Shown here piece after piece: positions 14,628 to 22,481 of a stretch of 22,481 bases of DNA. Origin of the DNA: CBDULX01 sp965368175 (GTDB taxonomy: Bacteria > Pseudomonadota > Gammaproteobacteria > SZUA-229). The stretch's first letter is position 1; each line of letters starts with the position of its first letter. Both the position numbers and the translations under genes were made by a program. A model generated the notes under the pieces. That model was not told where the DNA came from. It did not search any database and saw only the letters and a list, made by a program, of their open reading frames with translations. Where the stretch lies: NCBI GenBank assembly GCA_965368175.1, contig CBDULX010000023.1:1-22481 (forward strand), read 5' to 3'.

Positions 14628-15041
14628 TTAGTAGCCATTAGGGAATTGTTGATGGCATTTATGCAAAAAACGCTCAAGCGCGTCTCCACTGTCCTGGTGT
14701 AAAGCAAGGAATAAAAATGCAATACGGAATACATTGCGACCCGCTACAGCAACGGAACGAAGCACTTTACCCCGGGCCAGTACCTGCTCGATGCCGTTAC
14801 CTGTAGCCACATCAAACATCAGCTCGAATTCTAATCCTATATCGGCAGATGTACCGTATTCTATACAGATACCGCCCCTGGAAATATTTTTAGCCAGGCC
14901 GGTAACGATTTCACCACTGGATAGTTTAATATGCGTCTTGAAGCTGACATTATATCGCTCAGACTGCCGTTTCTCTTTGCCGCCTGCTCTGTCAGTTCTT
15001 TTATTCTGTTTGACATAAGAGTCTACGCTTTGTCTATCCAT
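14628..15041 (-). CDS. PilZ-domain protein (probable c-di-GMP receptor)
   Basis: Single-domain PilZ protein of 137 residues, a likely cytoplasmic receptor for cyclic di-GMP. The two binding motifs are intact: RQSER at residues 25-29 (RxxxR) and NISRGG at 52-57 (D/NxSxxG). The short N-terminal segment is basic and polar (VKQNKRTDRAGGKEKRQ). No other domain is fused to it, so it must act through a partner protein. It is convergent with argF and divergent from lptD, with only 20 bases between the PilZ and lptD start codons; their promoters must overlap or lie in each other's coding region. A GGAAT ribosome site lies just upstream of its ATG. What process it controls cannot be told from the neighbours. 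Confidence 0.9.
   Translation of the reverse strand: MDRQSVDSYVKQNKRTDRAGGKEKRQSERYNVSFKTHIKLSSGEIVTGLAKNISRGGICIEYGTSADIGLEFELMFDVATGNGIEQVLARGKVLRSVAVAGRNVFRIAFLFLALHQDSGDALERFLHKCHQQFPNGY
15010..15038 (+). promoter_or_regulatory. Candidate promoter of the lptD operon inside the pilZ start
   Basis: A perfect -35 (TTGACA, 15010-15015) is followed after 17 bases by a weak -10 (TCTATC, 15033-15038). A start near 15045 would precede the lptD ATG at 15062. The site lies within the first codons of the opposite-strand PilZ gene. Confidence 0.35.
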
Positions 15042-15061
15042 ACTGATTCCGTATCGTTAAA

Positions 15062-17335
15062 ATGATATTCCCAGTCAGCTCTAAGAATTGCTTTCACTTT
15101 ATGAGATGCTTTTATAAATATCTGTTTTTACTGGCAATATATTCTGCACCCGCCATTGCTGAAGTGGAAACACCGGTACAGACAGCTTATCTTCTATGCC
15201 CTCAGACTGACCTGTTATTAAATAATTATAGTCCGCCAGAATCATTTGCCATTGATAAACAGCAAGAAACCCGTATAAGCGCTCAGCAAGTCGAAAACTT
15301 GACGGGAGACACCACTCTATTCACCGGTGATGTCCAGATTGATCGCCACCAGCTAAGACTCAAAGCCGACAAAATAAGCTATCACCGAGCCAGTGAGCAG
15401 CTGACTTTAAGTAACAACATCCATATTGATGCCAGCAACATGGCTATAGATGCTGACAGCGGTTCCTATGATATGAAAAACGATACTGGTTTATTCAGCA
15501 ACATCGATTACCAGATCATTGAACCTTATTTTCAGGGCCAGAGCCCTTCCCTTATCTTTAAAAGCCGCCAGTTAACACGAATGGAATCCAGCAGCTTCAC
15601 CAGCTGTCCGATGGACAAACCAGACTGGCAACTAAAAGCCGGTACCCTGGAACTCGATACCGAAAGCCAGGTCGGCACAGCCACCAACACGACCATCTGG
15701 TTTAAGGGAGTACCTCTATTCTATACCCCTTACATCAGCTTCCCACTGGGTGAACAGCGTCGTAGCGGACTCCTGATGCCCAGTATTGGTACTTCTAATC
15801 GTAATGGCACTGAAATCAGCATCCCCTGGTACTGGAACATCGCTCCTAATCAGGACATGTTGCTAACTCCCAGCAATATGGTGAAACGCGGCCTGCTGCT
15901 GGATACAAAATACCGTTATCTGAGCCAGAGCAGTAAGGGCAATATCGACCTGGCCTATCTGGACAATGACCAGCTCACGGATACTGAGCGCTATTTTATA
16001 AATTTAAAACACCACACCGACATAGGTAACAATCTGGATTTAAACATTATTGCCCAAGATGCCTCTGACCCGGATTATCTCTATGATTTTGGTGGTGGCC
16101 AGGATAGCACCAGCCTCAGCTACCTGGAACGCAAGGCCAATCTTGCCTATAACCAGGGCCCCTGGAAACTCAATCTGATGGCTCAAACCTTCGAAACAAT
16201 TGATGAAGCTATTACACTGCCTAATCGCCCATACCGAAGACTTCCCCAACTGACACTCGATGGCGCTGACGAATTCGGCCGTAGCGATCTTAGCTGGTCA
16301 GTAGAGTCGGAATGGGTAGATTTCGATCATGAAAGCGACGCCAGGACTACCGGACAGCGCATGGATCTTTACCCAAAACTCAGCTGGCCCCTGCAAGGCA
16401 ATGCCTGGTTTTTCAAACCGTCCTTTGGATATAGGTACACCCGCTACGATGTACTGGATGATACCGACATACCAGTAGATATCGACGATCGCCGATTGAG
16501 CATCACCAGCCTGGACAGCGGCCTGTTCTTCGAGCGCAAGAATGGCCGCTATCTTCAGACACTGGAACCACGACTGTATTATTTAAAAATCCCATTCCAC
16601 GATCAGACCCTGCAACCAATATTTGATACCGGTAATCTCGATTTCACCTTCGCCCAGCTTTTCCAGGAAAACCGTTTCAGTGGAATAGATCGCATTGGTG
16701 ATGCCGATCAACTGACCGTCGCACTGACCAGTCGATTGCTGGATGCCGAAAATGGTAATGAACTCATGAGTCTCAGCCTGGGTCAGATCCACTACTTTGA
16801 AGATCGCCTGGTTAGCCTGGACGATATAACTATCGAAGAAACGCAAAAATCAGATTTTATTTCAGAAATCAGCGGCAATCTAGGCAACTGGACAGCCCGG
16901 GGCACTGCTCAATACAACCCGGAAGAAAACCGAACTGACAAGCGTAGCGTCCAGCTCCATTATCAAAGCGATAAACATCAGATATTCAACGTCGGTTATC
17001 GGTTTCTTCGTGATCCTGTTACTGAAACAAACAATCTGGAACAGACCGATGTTTCCCTGGTCATACCTTTGGCAAATAACTATCGCCTGCTGGCCAGACG
17101 TAACTATTCTCTGACCGAATCTCGAGAAATCGAATCAATCTACGGCATAGAATACGAATCGTGCTGCTGGGCAATCCGATTAATCGCTCAGTCCAGTTTA
17201 CTGGAGGACGAACCGGATAACACTTATGATAAATCGATTAAACTTCAACTTGTTCTGAAAGGCCTTGGCAGCACGGATAAATCAGCCACTGACAGTCTGA
17301 GACATGCTATCCTTGGCTACCAACCGGATTATTGA
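15062..17335 (+). CDS. lptD: LPS-assembly protein LptD
   Basis: Outer-membrane protein of up to 757 residues that, with lipoprotein LptE, inserts lipopolysaccharide into the outer leaflet. After a signal peptide (KYLFLLAIYSAPAIA, cleavage near residue 33) comes a periplasmic OstA/jellyroll domain (LFTGDVQIDRHQLRLKADKI) and then the large beta-barrel (for example YTPYISFPLGEQRRSGLLMPS, here split: FPLGEQRRSGLL; WYWNIAPNQDMLLTP). The four cysteines that make the essential disulfides in E. coli LptD have counterparts here: C46, C182 and the adjacent pair C701-C702. An ATG at 15101 would give a more usual signal peptide and is a serious alternative start; neither has a strong ribosome site. Its stop is followed after eight bases by surA, the chaperone that LptD needs. 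Confidence 0.96.
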   Translation: MIFPVSSKNCFHFMRCFYKYLFLLAIYSAPAIAEVETPVQTAYLLCPQTDLLLNNYSPPESFAIDKQQETRISAQQVENLTGDTTLFTGDVQIDRHQLRLKADKISYHRASEQLTLSNNIHIDASNMAIDADSGSYDMKNDTGLFSNIDYQIIEPYFQGQSPSLIFKSRQLTRMESSSFTSCPMDKPDWQLKAGTLELDTESQVGTATNTTIWFKGVPLFYTPYISFPLGEQRRSGLLMPSIGTSNRNGTEISIPWYWNIAPNQDMLLTPSNMVKRGLLLDTKYRYLSQSSKGNIDLAYLDNDQLTDTERYFINLKHHTDIGNNLDLNIIAQDASDPDYLYDFGGGQDSTSLSYLERKANLAYNQGPWKLNLMAQTFETIDEAITLPNRPYRRLPQLTLDGADEFGRSDLSWSVESEWVDFDHESDARTTGQRMDLYPKLSWPLQGNAWFFKPSFGYRYTRYDVLDDTDIPVDIDDRRLSITSLDSGLFFERKNGRYLQTLEPRLYYLKIPFHDQTLQPIFDTGNLDFTFAQLFQENRFSGIDRIGDADQLTVALTSRLLDAENGNELMSLSLGQIHYFEDRLVSLDDITIEETQKSDFISEISGNLGNWTARGTAQYNPEENRTDKRSVQLHYQSDKHQIFNVGYRFLRDPVTETNNLEQTDVSLVIPLANNYRLLARRNYSLTESREIESIYGIEYESCCWAIRLIAQSSLLEDEPDNTYDKSIKLQLVLKGLGSTDKSATDSLRHAILGYQPDY

Positions 17336-17343
17336 CATTGACT

Positions 17344-18624
17344 ATGAACTTGAAAACCAGACTAATCATCAGCCTTTCAGGGCTATTTTTTTGCACGTCT
17401 ACAATTGCTATTCAACCTCTGGATAGCATCATTGCTATCATCAATGATGGCGTTATTACTCAAACCCAGCTGGATGAAAAAGTCGCAGAAATCAAACAGC
17501 AAATCAGCCGGAAAGGCACCCCCATTCCCGACATCCAATTACTCAGTCGCCAGGTGCTGGAACAGATGATTCTGGAAAATATCCAGCTGCAAATGGCTGA
17601 ACAGCAAGGTATTCGTGTAGACGATCTATCACTTAACTCAGCCCTGCAAAACATTGCCAGTCGTAACAAAATAACTCTGGATAGCTTACGCAAACAACTC
17701 GAACGTGAAGGCATAAGTTTTGAGAACTACCGTGAAACAATTCGCAACGACCTGACCATTCAGCAGTTACAGCAACGTACCGTGCTGAGTAAAGTCAATG
17801 TTTCCGATGAAGAAATCGATCAGTTACTGGAGCAACAGGCGGAAAACGCCAGTTCCCGAGATAGATATCATCTGGCCCATATTCTGATCACCACGCCGGA
17901 AGCTGCCAGTCCAGAAGATATCAGCAAGGCTTACAACAAAGCTGAACAGGCCCTTGCTTTTCTAAAAGAAGGGGACGCATTCCATGATGTGGCCCTGCGT
18001 TTTTCCTCAGGTAGTCAGGCCATCAATGGCGGTGACCTGGGCTGGCGAGATGCAGCTCAACTTCCGGGGCTATTTCTGGAAGCCCTGAAACCAATGAGCA
18101 AGGGTGACATCAGCCCGCCACTGCGAAGCACCAGTGGTTTTCATATCATTAAACTCGTGGATAAAAAAAGTCAGCAACATATCGTTGAACAGACTCATGC
18201 CCGGCATATATTGATGCGAACCGATGCCATCACCACAGAAGATAATGTTCGTAAAACCATGAACAGCATTAAACAACAGCTGAACAAAGGCGCCGATTTT
18301 GCAAAACTGGCAGCCAAATATTCACAGGACCCCGGCTCCAAAAACAATGGGGGCGATCTGGGGTGGGCTTCTGAGGGACAATTCGTGCCCCAGTTTGAAA
18401 AAGTGATGAATAGCCTGGCTATCAAGCAGATATCAGAACCCTTCCGTAGTCAGTTTGGCTGGCATATCTTGCAGGTACTCGAACGCCGCAAACAGGACGA
18501 AACCAGACAGTTAATGCGCAACCGTGCGATGCAGTCTATTCAGCAACGAAAAGCCGATGAAGAACTGCAACTCTGGCTACGCAGAATTCGTGATGAATCC
18601 TATGTAGAATACCGTAACAGCTAA
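17344..18624 (+). CDS. surA: Peptidyl-prolyl isomerase / periplasmic chaperone SurA
   Basis: Periplasmic chaperone of 426 residues that escorts unfolded outer-membrane proteins, LptD among them, to the BAM complex. A signal peptide (LIISLSGLFFCTSTIA, cleavage near residue 22) is followed by the N-terminal chaperone domain (DSIIAIINDGVITQTQLDEK), two parvulin-type PpiC domains (YHLAHILI to GFHIIKLVDK, and HARHILMR to GWHILQVLERR) and a short C-terminal helix. Both parvulin domains carry the NGGDLGW signature. I take the ATG at 17344; TTG codons at 17332 and 17338 are in frame but would overlap or abut the lptD stop. The stop codon overlaps the pdxA start by one base (TAATG), implying coupled translation. 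Confidence 0.95.
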   Translation: MNLKTRLIISLSGLFFCTSTIAIQPLDSIIAIINDGVITQTQLDEKVAEIKQQISRKGTPIPDIQLLSRQVLEQMILENIQLQMAEQQGIRVDDLSLNSALQNIASRNKITLDSLRKQLEREGISFENYRETIRNDLTIQQLQQRTVLSKVNVSDEEIDQLLEQQAENASSRDRYHLAHILITTPEAASPEDISKAYNKAEQALAFLKEGDAFHDVALRFSSGSQAINGGDLGWRDAAQLPGLFLEALKPMSKGDISPPLRSTSGFHIIKLVDKKSQQHIVEQTHARHILMRTDAITTEDNVRKTMNSIKQQLNKGADFAKLAAKYSQDPGSKNNGGDLGWASEGQFVPQFEKVMNSLAIKQISEPFRSQFGWHILQVLERRKQDETRQLMRNRAMQSIQQRKADEELQLWLRRIRDESYVEYRNS

Positions 18625-19622
18625 TGCAGCCAATGATTGCAGTCACCCCTGGCGAACCCGCGGGTATTGGCCCGGACATCTGTTTACAGCTTGCCGAACA
18701 GAATATTGATTGTCGGCTGGTGATTTTTGCTGATCCTGAATTGATACTACAACGTGCTGGTCTACTGGGTTCTTCGGTCAATATAAACATTCTTGAAGAT
18801 CTGGGTGATGCCCAGCCCCATCGTGCGGGTAAATTGCAGGTGTATCCGGTTTTACTCAGCAAAACAGCCATAGCCGGACAACTTGATCCTGCAAATGCCG
18901 CATACGTACTGGAATGCCTGCGCTGTGTCGTTGATGCCATCAACAGTCACTCAGTCGATGCCCTGGTTACCGGCCCGGTACACAAGGGAATCATCAACCA
19001 GGCCGGCATCAACTTCACCGGCCATACCGAATACCTGGCCGAATTAACTCATGCCCATCCCGTTATGATGCTAGCAGCTCAATCCCTGAGAGTAGCCCTG
19101 ACCACCACCCACCTGCCTCTCTCTCAGGTCAGCAAGGCCATCACTCAGGACTCCCTGACTCAAGTTATCAAAATTCTGCACCATGACCTGACCATTCACT
19201 TTTCAATTCAGCATCCAAGAATCCTGGTCTGCGGCCTGAATCCCCATGCTGGTGAAGGTGGTCATCTGGGACTTGAGGAAATTGAAGTAATTACACCAGT
19301 GCTTGATAAACTTAGGAATCAGGGCATGGACCTTGTCGGCCCATTGCCCGCTGACACCCTGTTCACTCCAAAATATCTTGAACAGGCCGATGCGGTACTT
19401 GCCATGTATCATGACCAGGGACTGCCGGTATTAAAACATGTGGGTTTCGGACGAGCTGTGAATATTACTCTCGGTTTACCGATCATAAGAACGTCGGTTG
19501 ACCATGGAACTGCTCTGGACCTGGCAGGCACAGGCAAAGCAGACTGTAACAGTCTGGTTGCCGCCGTTAATCTGGCTATAACACTGGCAAGCAAAAAACA
19601 TAGACACGATGAATCAGCATAA
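18624..19622 (+). CDS. pdxA: 4-hydroxythreonine-4-phosphate dehydrogenase
   Basis: Cytoplasmic enzyme of 332 residues that oxidises 4-phosphohydroxy-L-threonine in de novo pyridoxal-phosphate synthesis. Diagnostic motifs are VTPGEPAGIGPDI at the N-terminus, TGPVHKGIINQAG, FTGHTEYLAE, GLNPHAGEGGHLG, GPLPADTLF and AMYHDQGLPVLKH; the histidines in FTGHTEY, NPHAGE and YHDQ are the expected metal ligands. The ATG at 18624 overlaps the surA stop by one base; a second in-frame ATG three codons later would give the more usual compact N-terminus. The 3' end overlaps rsmA by 14 bases. The order surA-pdxA-rsmA is classical for Gammaproteobacteria. Confidence 0.97.
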   Translation: MQPMIAVTPGEPAGIGPDICLQLAEQNIDCRLVIFADPELILQRAGLLGSSVNINILEDLGDAQPHRAGKLQVYPVLLSKTAIAGQLDPANAAYVLECLRCVVDAINSHSVDALVTGPVHKGIINQAGINFTGHTEYLAELTHAHPVMMLAAQSLRVALTTTHLPLSQVSKAITQDSLTQVIKILHHDLTIHFSIQHPRILVCGLNPHAGEGGHLGLEEIEVITPVLDKLRNQGMDLVGPLPADTLFTPKYLEQADAVLAMYHDQGLPVLKHVGFGRAVNITLGLPIIRTSVDHGTALDLAGTGKADCNSLVAAVNLAITLASKKHRHDESA

Positions 19623-20397
19623 AGCCCGTAAACGATTCGGCCAGAACTTTCTTACCGATCAATCGATCATAGATCGCATAGTACTTAGCATACATCCCCA
19701 GGTTGAGGACAAACTGGTTGAAATAGGCCCTGGCCTGGGGGCACTCACCTGCCCGCTTATAGATATCACTGGCAAACTCGATGTAATCGAGCTGGATCGT
19801 GACATTATTCCAAAATTACAGTTAAATTGTGGCCTCAAGGGTCAGTTAAATATCCACAATATGGATGTGCTAAAATTCGATTTTGGCTCGCTGCTGAGTG
19901 GAGGTGCCCATACACTTAGAATCGTCGGCAACCTGCCTTATAACATCTCCACTCCAATCATTTTCCATCTGGCTGAATATGCAGACATCATCAAAGATAT
20001 GCATTTCATGCTACAGAAAGAGGTGGTTGAACGGCTGGCGGCAAATCCGGGAGACAGTGATTACAGTCGTTTATCTGTCATGTCACAGTATCATTTCAAA
20101 ATTACTCCCCTGTTTCTGGTACCTCCCGATGCCTTCAACCCTCGACCAAAGGTCGATTCTGTCATCGTTAAACTGATGCCGCATCCGAGCACTCCAGTGG
20201 ATGTTGGTGATCATGACTACTTTGCCGGTCTGGTTAAACAGGCTTTCTCCCAGCGCAGAAAAACACTGAGAAATGTCCTTAAGAATATGGCCACAGATGC
20301 TCAACTTAAATTCTGCGGTATTGAACCAGGACAACGCGCCCAGGAACTGAGTCTCGAGCAGTTCGCGACGCTGAGCCGTCTTCTGCAACAGGAATAA
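19609..20397 (+). CDS. rsmA: 16S rRNA (A1518/A1519) dimethyltransferase RsmA
   Basis: Enzyme of 262 residues (also KsgA) that dimethylates two adjacent adenines near the 3' end of 16S rRNA with SAM. The N-terminus (KARKRFGQNFLTD) is family-typical. SAM motif I reads EIGPGLGALT, the acidic residue after strand 2 is in DVIELDRD, and the catalytic motif NLPYNIST is intact, followed by the target-recognition region (PPDAFNPRPKVDS) and the C-terminal helical domain (AFSQRRKTLRNVL). The start lies inside the end of pdxA (14-base overlap, different frame). The 76 bases after its stop contain no clear terminator or consensus promoter before apaG. Confidence 0.97.
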   Translation: MNQHKARKRFGQNFLTDQSIIDRIVLSIHPQVEDKLVEIGPGLGALTCPLIDITGKLDVIELDRDIIPKLQLNCGLKGQLNIHNMDVLKFDFGSLLSGGAHTLRIVGNLPYNISTPIIFHLAEYADIIKDMHFMLQKEVVERLAANPGDSDYSRLSVMSQYHFKITPLFLVPPDAFNPRPKVDSVIVKLMPHPSTPVDVGDHDYFAGLVKQAFSQRRKTLRNVLKNMATDAQLKFCGIEPGQRAQELSLEQFATLSRLLQQE

Positions 20398-20473
20398 ATC
20401 CTGTATGATTAACACGAACTTTGAAATACTCATTTCTGCTAAGCTTGCTACACGGTTATAGGCGCGTAATATT

Positions 20474-20854
20474 ATGAGCAACAACGAATACAATATAAGT
20501 GTAGAGGTTATTCCGGCCTACATTAGAGAACAGTCAAACCCTGATAATGGAAGCTATGTATTTTCATACACAGTCACCATCATCAACAAGGGAAATCAGC
20601 CCGCCAAGCTACTGACCCGACATTGGGTTATCACCGATGGTGATGGGGAAATCCAGGAAGTTAAGGGCGATGGCGTGGTGGGAGAACAACCGCATCTTAA
20701 ACCCGGTGAAGGCTTCCAGTATACCAGCGGCACCATGATGAAAACCCCGGTTGGTTCAATGACAGGCAGTTATCAAATGCTGGCAGATGATGGTAGTGCA
20801 TTTGATGCACAGATACCGGAATTCTATCTGGTTGTACCGGACACCCTGCATTAG
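20474..20854 (+). CDS. apaG: ApaG-domain protein (Co2+/Mg2+ efflux annotation)
   Basis: Protein of 126 residues with the single beta-sandwich ApaG domain. The family signature is plain: YVFSYTVTIINKGNQPAKLL, RHWVITDGDGEIQEVKGDGVVGEQP, LKPGEGFQYTSG and GSMTGSYQM. ApaG is conserved between rsmA and apaH in many Gammaproteobacteria. It has been linked with cobalt and magnesium resistance, but the molecular role is uncertain; related ApaG domains occur in eukaryotic F-box proteins. It is separated from rsmA by 76 bases. An 85-residue reading frame begins six bases after its stop. Confidence 0.96.
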   Translation: MSNNEYNISVEVIPAYIREQSNPDNGSYVFSYTVTIINKGNQPAKLLTRHWVITDGDGEIQEVKGDGVVGEQPHLKPGEGFQYTSGTMMKTPVGSMTGSYQMLADDGSAFDAQIPEFYLVVPDTLH

Positions 20855-20860
20855 TCTGAT

Positions 20861-21118
20861 ATGGGGCCGAAGCAAAGTTACACACTGTTATCACCAATTT
20901 ATAACTGGGTTGTTTCAGCTCCCACTGAAATCGCCCACAAACAAAGCCTGCACCAATTCTCAGAGCAAATAACTGGCAAACCTATCCTCATTAACGGCAC
21001 TGCTAGCGAACTGGACATACCCTTTTTAAACGAAACCTCATTTTACACCAGCATGGAAAACACTCCCGCTATGCCTGATGAATGGTTTAGACATATAGAA
21101 CTAAAAAAGAGACAATAA
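20861..21118 (+). CDS. Small protein, possible remnant of a class I SAM methyltransferase
   Basis: Reading frame of 85 residues that exactly fills the gap between apaG and apaH (six and four bases of spacing). The N-terminus (SYTLLSPIYNWVVSAPTEIA) resembles the start of a class I SAM-dependent methyltransferase, where a YDLIAPFYD-like helix precedes the first strand. The following ILINGTASELDIPFL aligns in my memory with a VLxxGxGTGLDLPxL motif I, but the glycine-rich loop is lost (GTASEL in place of GxGTGL). A later stretch, SFYTSMENTPAMPDEW, recalls the YTGIDLTPAML segment. Nothing after that matches, and a true enzyme would be about 200 residues. I read it as a truncated, probably inactive relic, or a small protein of new function. 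There is no good ribosome site at the ATG. This assignment is by eye only. Confidence 0.5.
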   Translation: MGPKQSYTLLSPIYNWVVSAPTEIAHKQSLHQFSEQITGKPILINGTASELDIPFLNETSFYTSMENTPAMPDEWFRHIELKKRQ

Positions 21119-21122
21119 TTAA

Positions 21123-22022
21123 ATGGCCACCTATGCAATCGGGGATGTTCAGGGCTGCTTTAAACAATTAAAACTGTTACTCGAACAGATTAAATTCAAT
21201 TCCGACAAGGACAGGCTATGGTTTGCCGGCGATATTGTAAACCGCGGCCCTGAATCATTAAAAACCATACGATTTATACGTGACCTTGGCGACAATGCCA
21301 TCACTGTACTGGGCAATCATGATCTGCATTTATTAGCCATAGCCAATGGCAGAGGCAAACACGGCAGGAAAGATACCGTCAAGGATATTCTTCGGGCCCC
21401 CGACCGTGATCAATTACTGGACTGGTTAATCCAGCGTCCTTTAATCCACTACGATGAAGACCTCAACACCTGCCTGGTCCATGCAGGCATTCATCCACAC
21501 TGGAATATTAAGCAGGCGATACAAAGAGCCGGGGAAGTGGAATCCATATTGCGGGGCAAAAAATCCCATGAGTTTTTTCACCGCATGTATGGAGACAAAC
21601 CACCAAAATGGTCTGACCAACTAAAAGGCTGGGATCGACTGCGCTTCATCACCAATGTCTTTACCCGCATGCGTTACTGTGACAAAAAAGGACGATTATT
21701 TCTCAAAGAAAAGGGCGCTCCGGGCAGTCAACCAAAAGGTATACACCCCTGGTTTAAAATAAAGGATCATAAATGCATCGACACCAACATTATTTTTGGT
21801 CACTGGTCAACACTAGACGACCCTCAGATTGAGCACCTGTATCCACTGGATACAGGCTGTTTATGGGGCGGTAAACTCACTGCACTTAAAGTCAATAAAA
21901 AACTAAACAAGCGCTATCAACTTCAGTGTCCGCAATCACAGACCATAGATACTCAACATGGCTATAAAGACAAAAAGAATTTCAAAAGAGTCAGGAAAAT
22001 CGTTACTTATTTTTTCCGCTGA
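21123..22022 (+). CDS. apaH: Symmetrical bis(5'-nucleosyl)-tetraphosphatase (Ap4A hydrolase)
   Basis: Enzyme of 299 residues that splits diadenosine tetraphosphate to two ADP and so controls alarmone and NpN-capped RNA levels. The metallophosphatase motifs are complete: IGDVQGC, FAGDIVNRGPESL, VLGNHDLHLLA, VHAGIHPHW and FGHWSTLD. It is somewhat longer than E. coli ApaH (about 280), with a basic C-terminal tail (KKNFKRVRKIVTYFFR). The ATG lies four bases after the small upstream reading frame, with AAGAGA as a distant ribosome site. The last 16 bases overlap the 3' end of the convergent folA gene. Confidence 0.97.
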   Translation: MATYAIGDVQGCFKQLKLLLEQIKFNSDKDRLWFAGDIVNRGPESLKTIRFIRDLGDNAITVLGNHDLHLLAIANGRGKHGRKDTVKDILRAPDRDQLLDWLIQRPLIHYDEDLNTCLVHAGIHPHWNIKQAIQRAGEVESILRGKKSHEFFHRMYGDKPPKWSDQLKGWDRLRFITNVFTRMRYCDKKGRLFLKEKGAPGSQPKGIHPWFKIKDHKCIDTNIIFGHWSTLDDPQIEHLYPLDTGCLWGGKLTALKVNKKLNKRYQLQCPQSQTIDTQHGYKDKKNFKRVRKIVTYFFR

Positions 22023-22481
22023 TAAGTGACGATTTCGAAAGAATAGTTATTTTTTTCATCGGCAGCATGGCTTTCGCGTCCTACAATATCCCAATCACTT
22101 ATATCAAATTGAGGAAACCAGGCATCCCCTTCACAATCAGCATTTACATGAGTCAGATACATCCGATCTGATCGTGCAATCATTTGCTCATAGAAACTGG
22201 CTCCACCGATAACCATCACTTCATCAACATCTCCCGCTGTTTCCAGTGCGGAATCAATATCAGGTACCACCACAGCATCCTCTGCACTAAATCCACCACG
22301 GCTGATTACAATGTTCAGTCGGCCTGGTAAAGCTTTTCCAATAGACTCATAGGTTTTACGCCCCATTATCACCGGTTTACCCAGAGTCACCCGTTTAAAA
22401 TGCTGAAAATCTGCAGGCAAGTGCCAGGGCAGGCCATTCTCCCGACCGATCAGCTGGTTTTTATCCATGGCCGCTATCAAA
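22007..22481 (-). CDS. folA: Dihydrofolate reductase (5' partial)
   Basis: NADPH-dependent reductase that makes tetrahydrofolate. The visible 158 codons cover nearly the whole enzyme: IAAMDKNQLIGRENGLPWHLP with the catalytic acid in LPADFQHFK, the NADPH-binding VIMGRKTYESIG, LPGRLNIVISR, VMVIGGASFYEQM and the C-terminal FEIVTYQRKK. The start codon lies beyond the window end: the first codon seen (TTG) corresponds to the Leu in the usual MxxLIAA start, so only a few residues are missing. Its stop lies inside the end of apaH, on the other strand, with a 16-base overlap. The apaH-folA convergent neighbour arrangement is also seen in E. coli. Confidence 0.96.
   Translation of the reverse strand, partial: LIAAMDKNQLIGRENGLPWHLPADFQHFKRVTLGKPVIMGRKTYESIGKALPGRLNIVISRGGFSAEDAVVVPDIDSALETAGDVDEVMVIGGASFYEQMIARSDRMYLTHVNADCEGDAWFPQFDISDWDIVGRESHAADEKNNYSFEIVTYQRKK

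Noticed and set aside
20450..20472. TTGCTA-16-TAATAT promoter-like pair before apaG
   Set aside because: The -10 would end two bases before the apaG ATG, so transcription would start inside the gene; an apaG promoter here is not supported.

Overview
The window looks like a chromosomal segment of a gammaproteobacterium. The strongest evidence is the right half: lptD-surA-pdxA-rsmA-apaG-apaH on the plus strand, closed by a convergent folA. This is the order known from Escherichia coli and many other Gammaproteobacteria. The genus cannot be read from the sequence. There are no rRNA or tRNA genes, insertion sequences, phage genes or CRISPR arrays. The longest stretch without a gene is about 190 bases (8676-8867).

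Layout. (1) Positions 1-5153 hold a five-gene, translationally coupled operon, cut by the window start. It encodes a TonB-dependent outer-membrane receptor, a His-rich membrane-anchored periplasmic protein with a DUF4198/Ig-like look, a NapH/CcoG-like membrane polyferredoxin, a small DsbD/CcdA-like (TauE/SafE-annotated) membrane protein with paired cysteines, and a dedicated TonB. Each junction overlaps by 1 or 4 bases. The set suggests uptake of a metal or metal complex coupled to delivery of electrons to the periplasm. This is the most unusual part of the window. (2) Positions 5307-6367 hold two tandem Slp-family lipoproteins. (3) Positions 6357-8675 hold a hydantoinase-B family gene on the minus strand without its usual HyuA partner. 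It diverges from a small PuuD-like membrane protein, and the shared 144-base intergenic region carries an 11-bp perfect inverted repeat. (4) Positions 8868-12378 hold a PhnD-like periplasmic binding protein 4 bases upstream of a large hybrid histidine kinase with two receiver domains and an Hpt domain. No ABC permease or ATPase is present, so the pair looks like a sensor unit. (5) Positions 12508-14612 hold argD-argF (arginine biosynthesis), preceded by a near-consensus promoter with a terminator-like hairpin just after its predicted start. (6) Positions 14628-15041 (minus) hold a PilZ-domain protein. (7) Positions 15062-22481 hold the outer-membrane biogenesis and housekeeping cluster. Between apaG and apaH lies an 85-residue reading frame that resembles the beginning of a class I methyltransferase with a ruined SAM-binding loop.

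How the parts work together. LptD (LPS translocon) and SurA (periplasmic chaperone for beta-barrels, including LptD) form a functional pair. PdxA (vitamin B6), RsmA (16S rRNA dimethylation), ApaG, ApaH (Ap4A hydrolase) and FolA (dihydrofolate reductase) are housekeeping genes. The TonB operon supplies a receptor, its energiser and a redox module. The binding protein and kinase probably sense a small periplasmic ligand and pass phosphate to a response regulator outside the window. All functional calls rest on reading protein motifs by eye; no database search was run.
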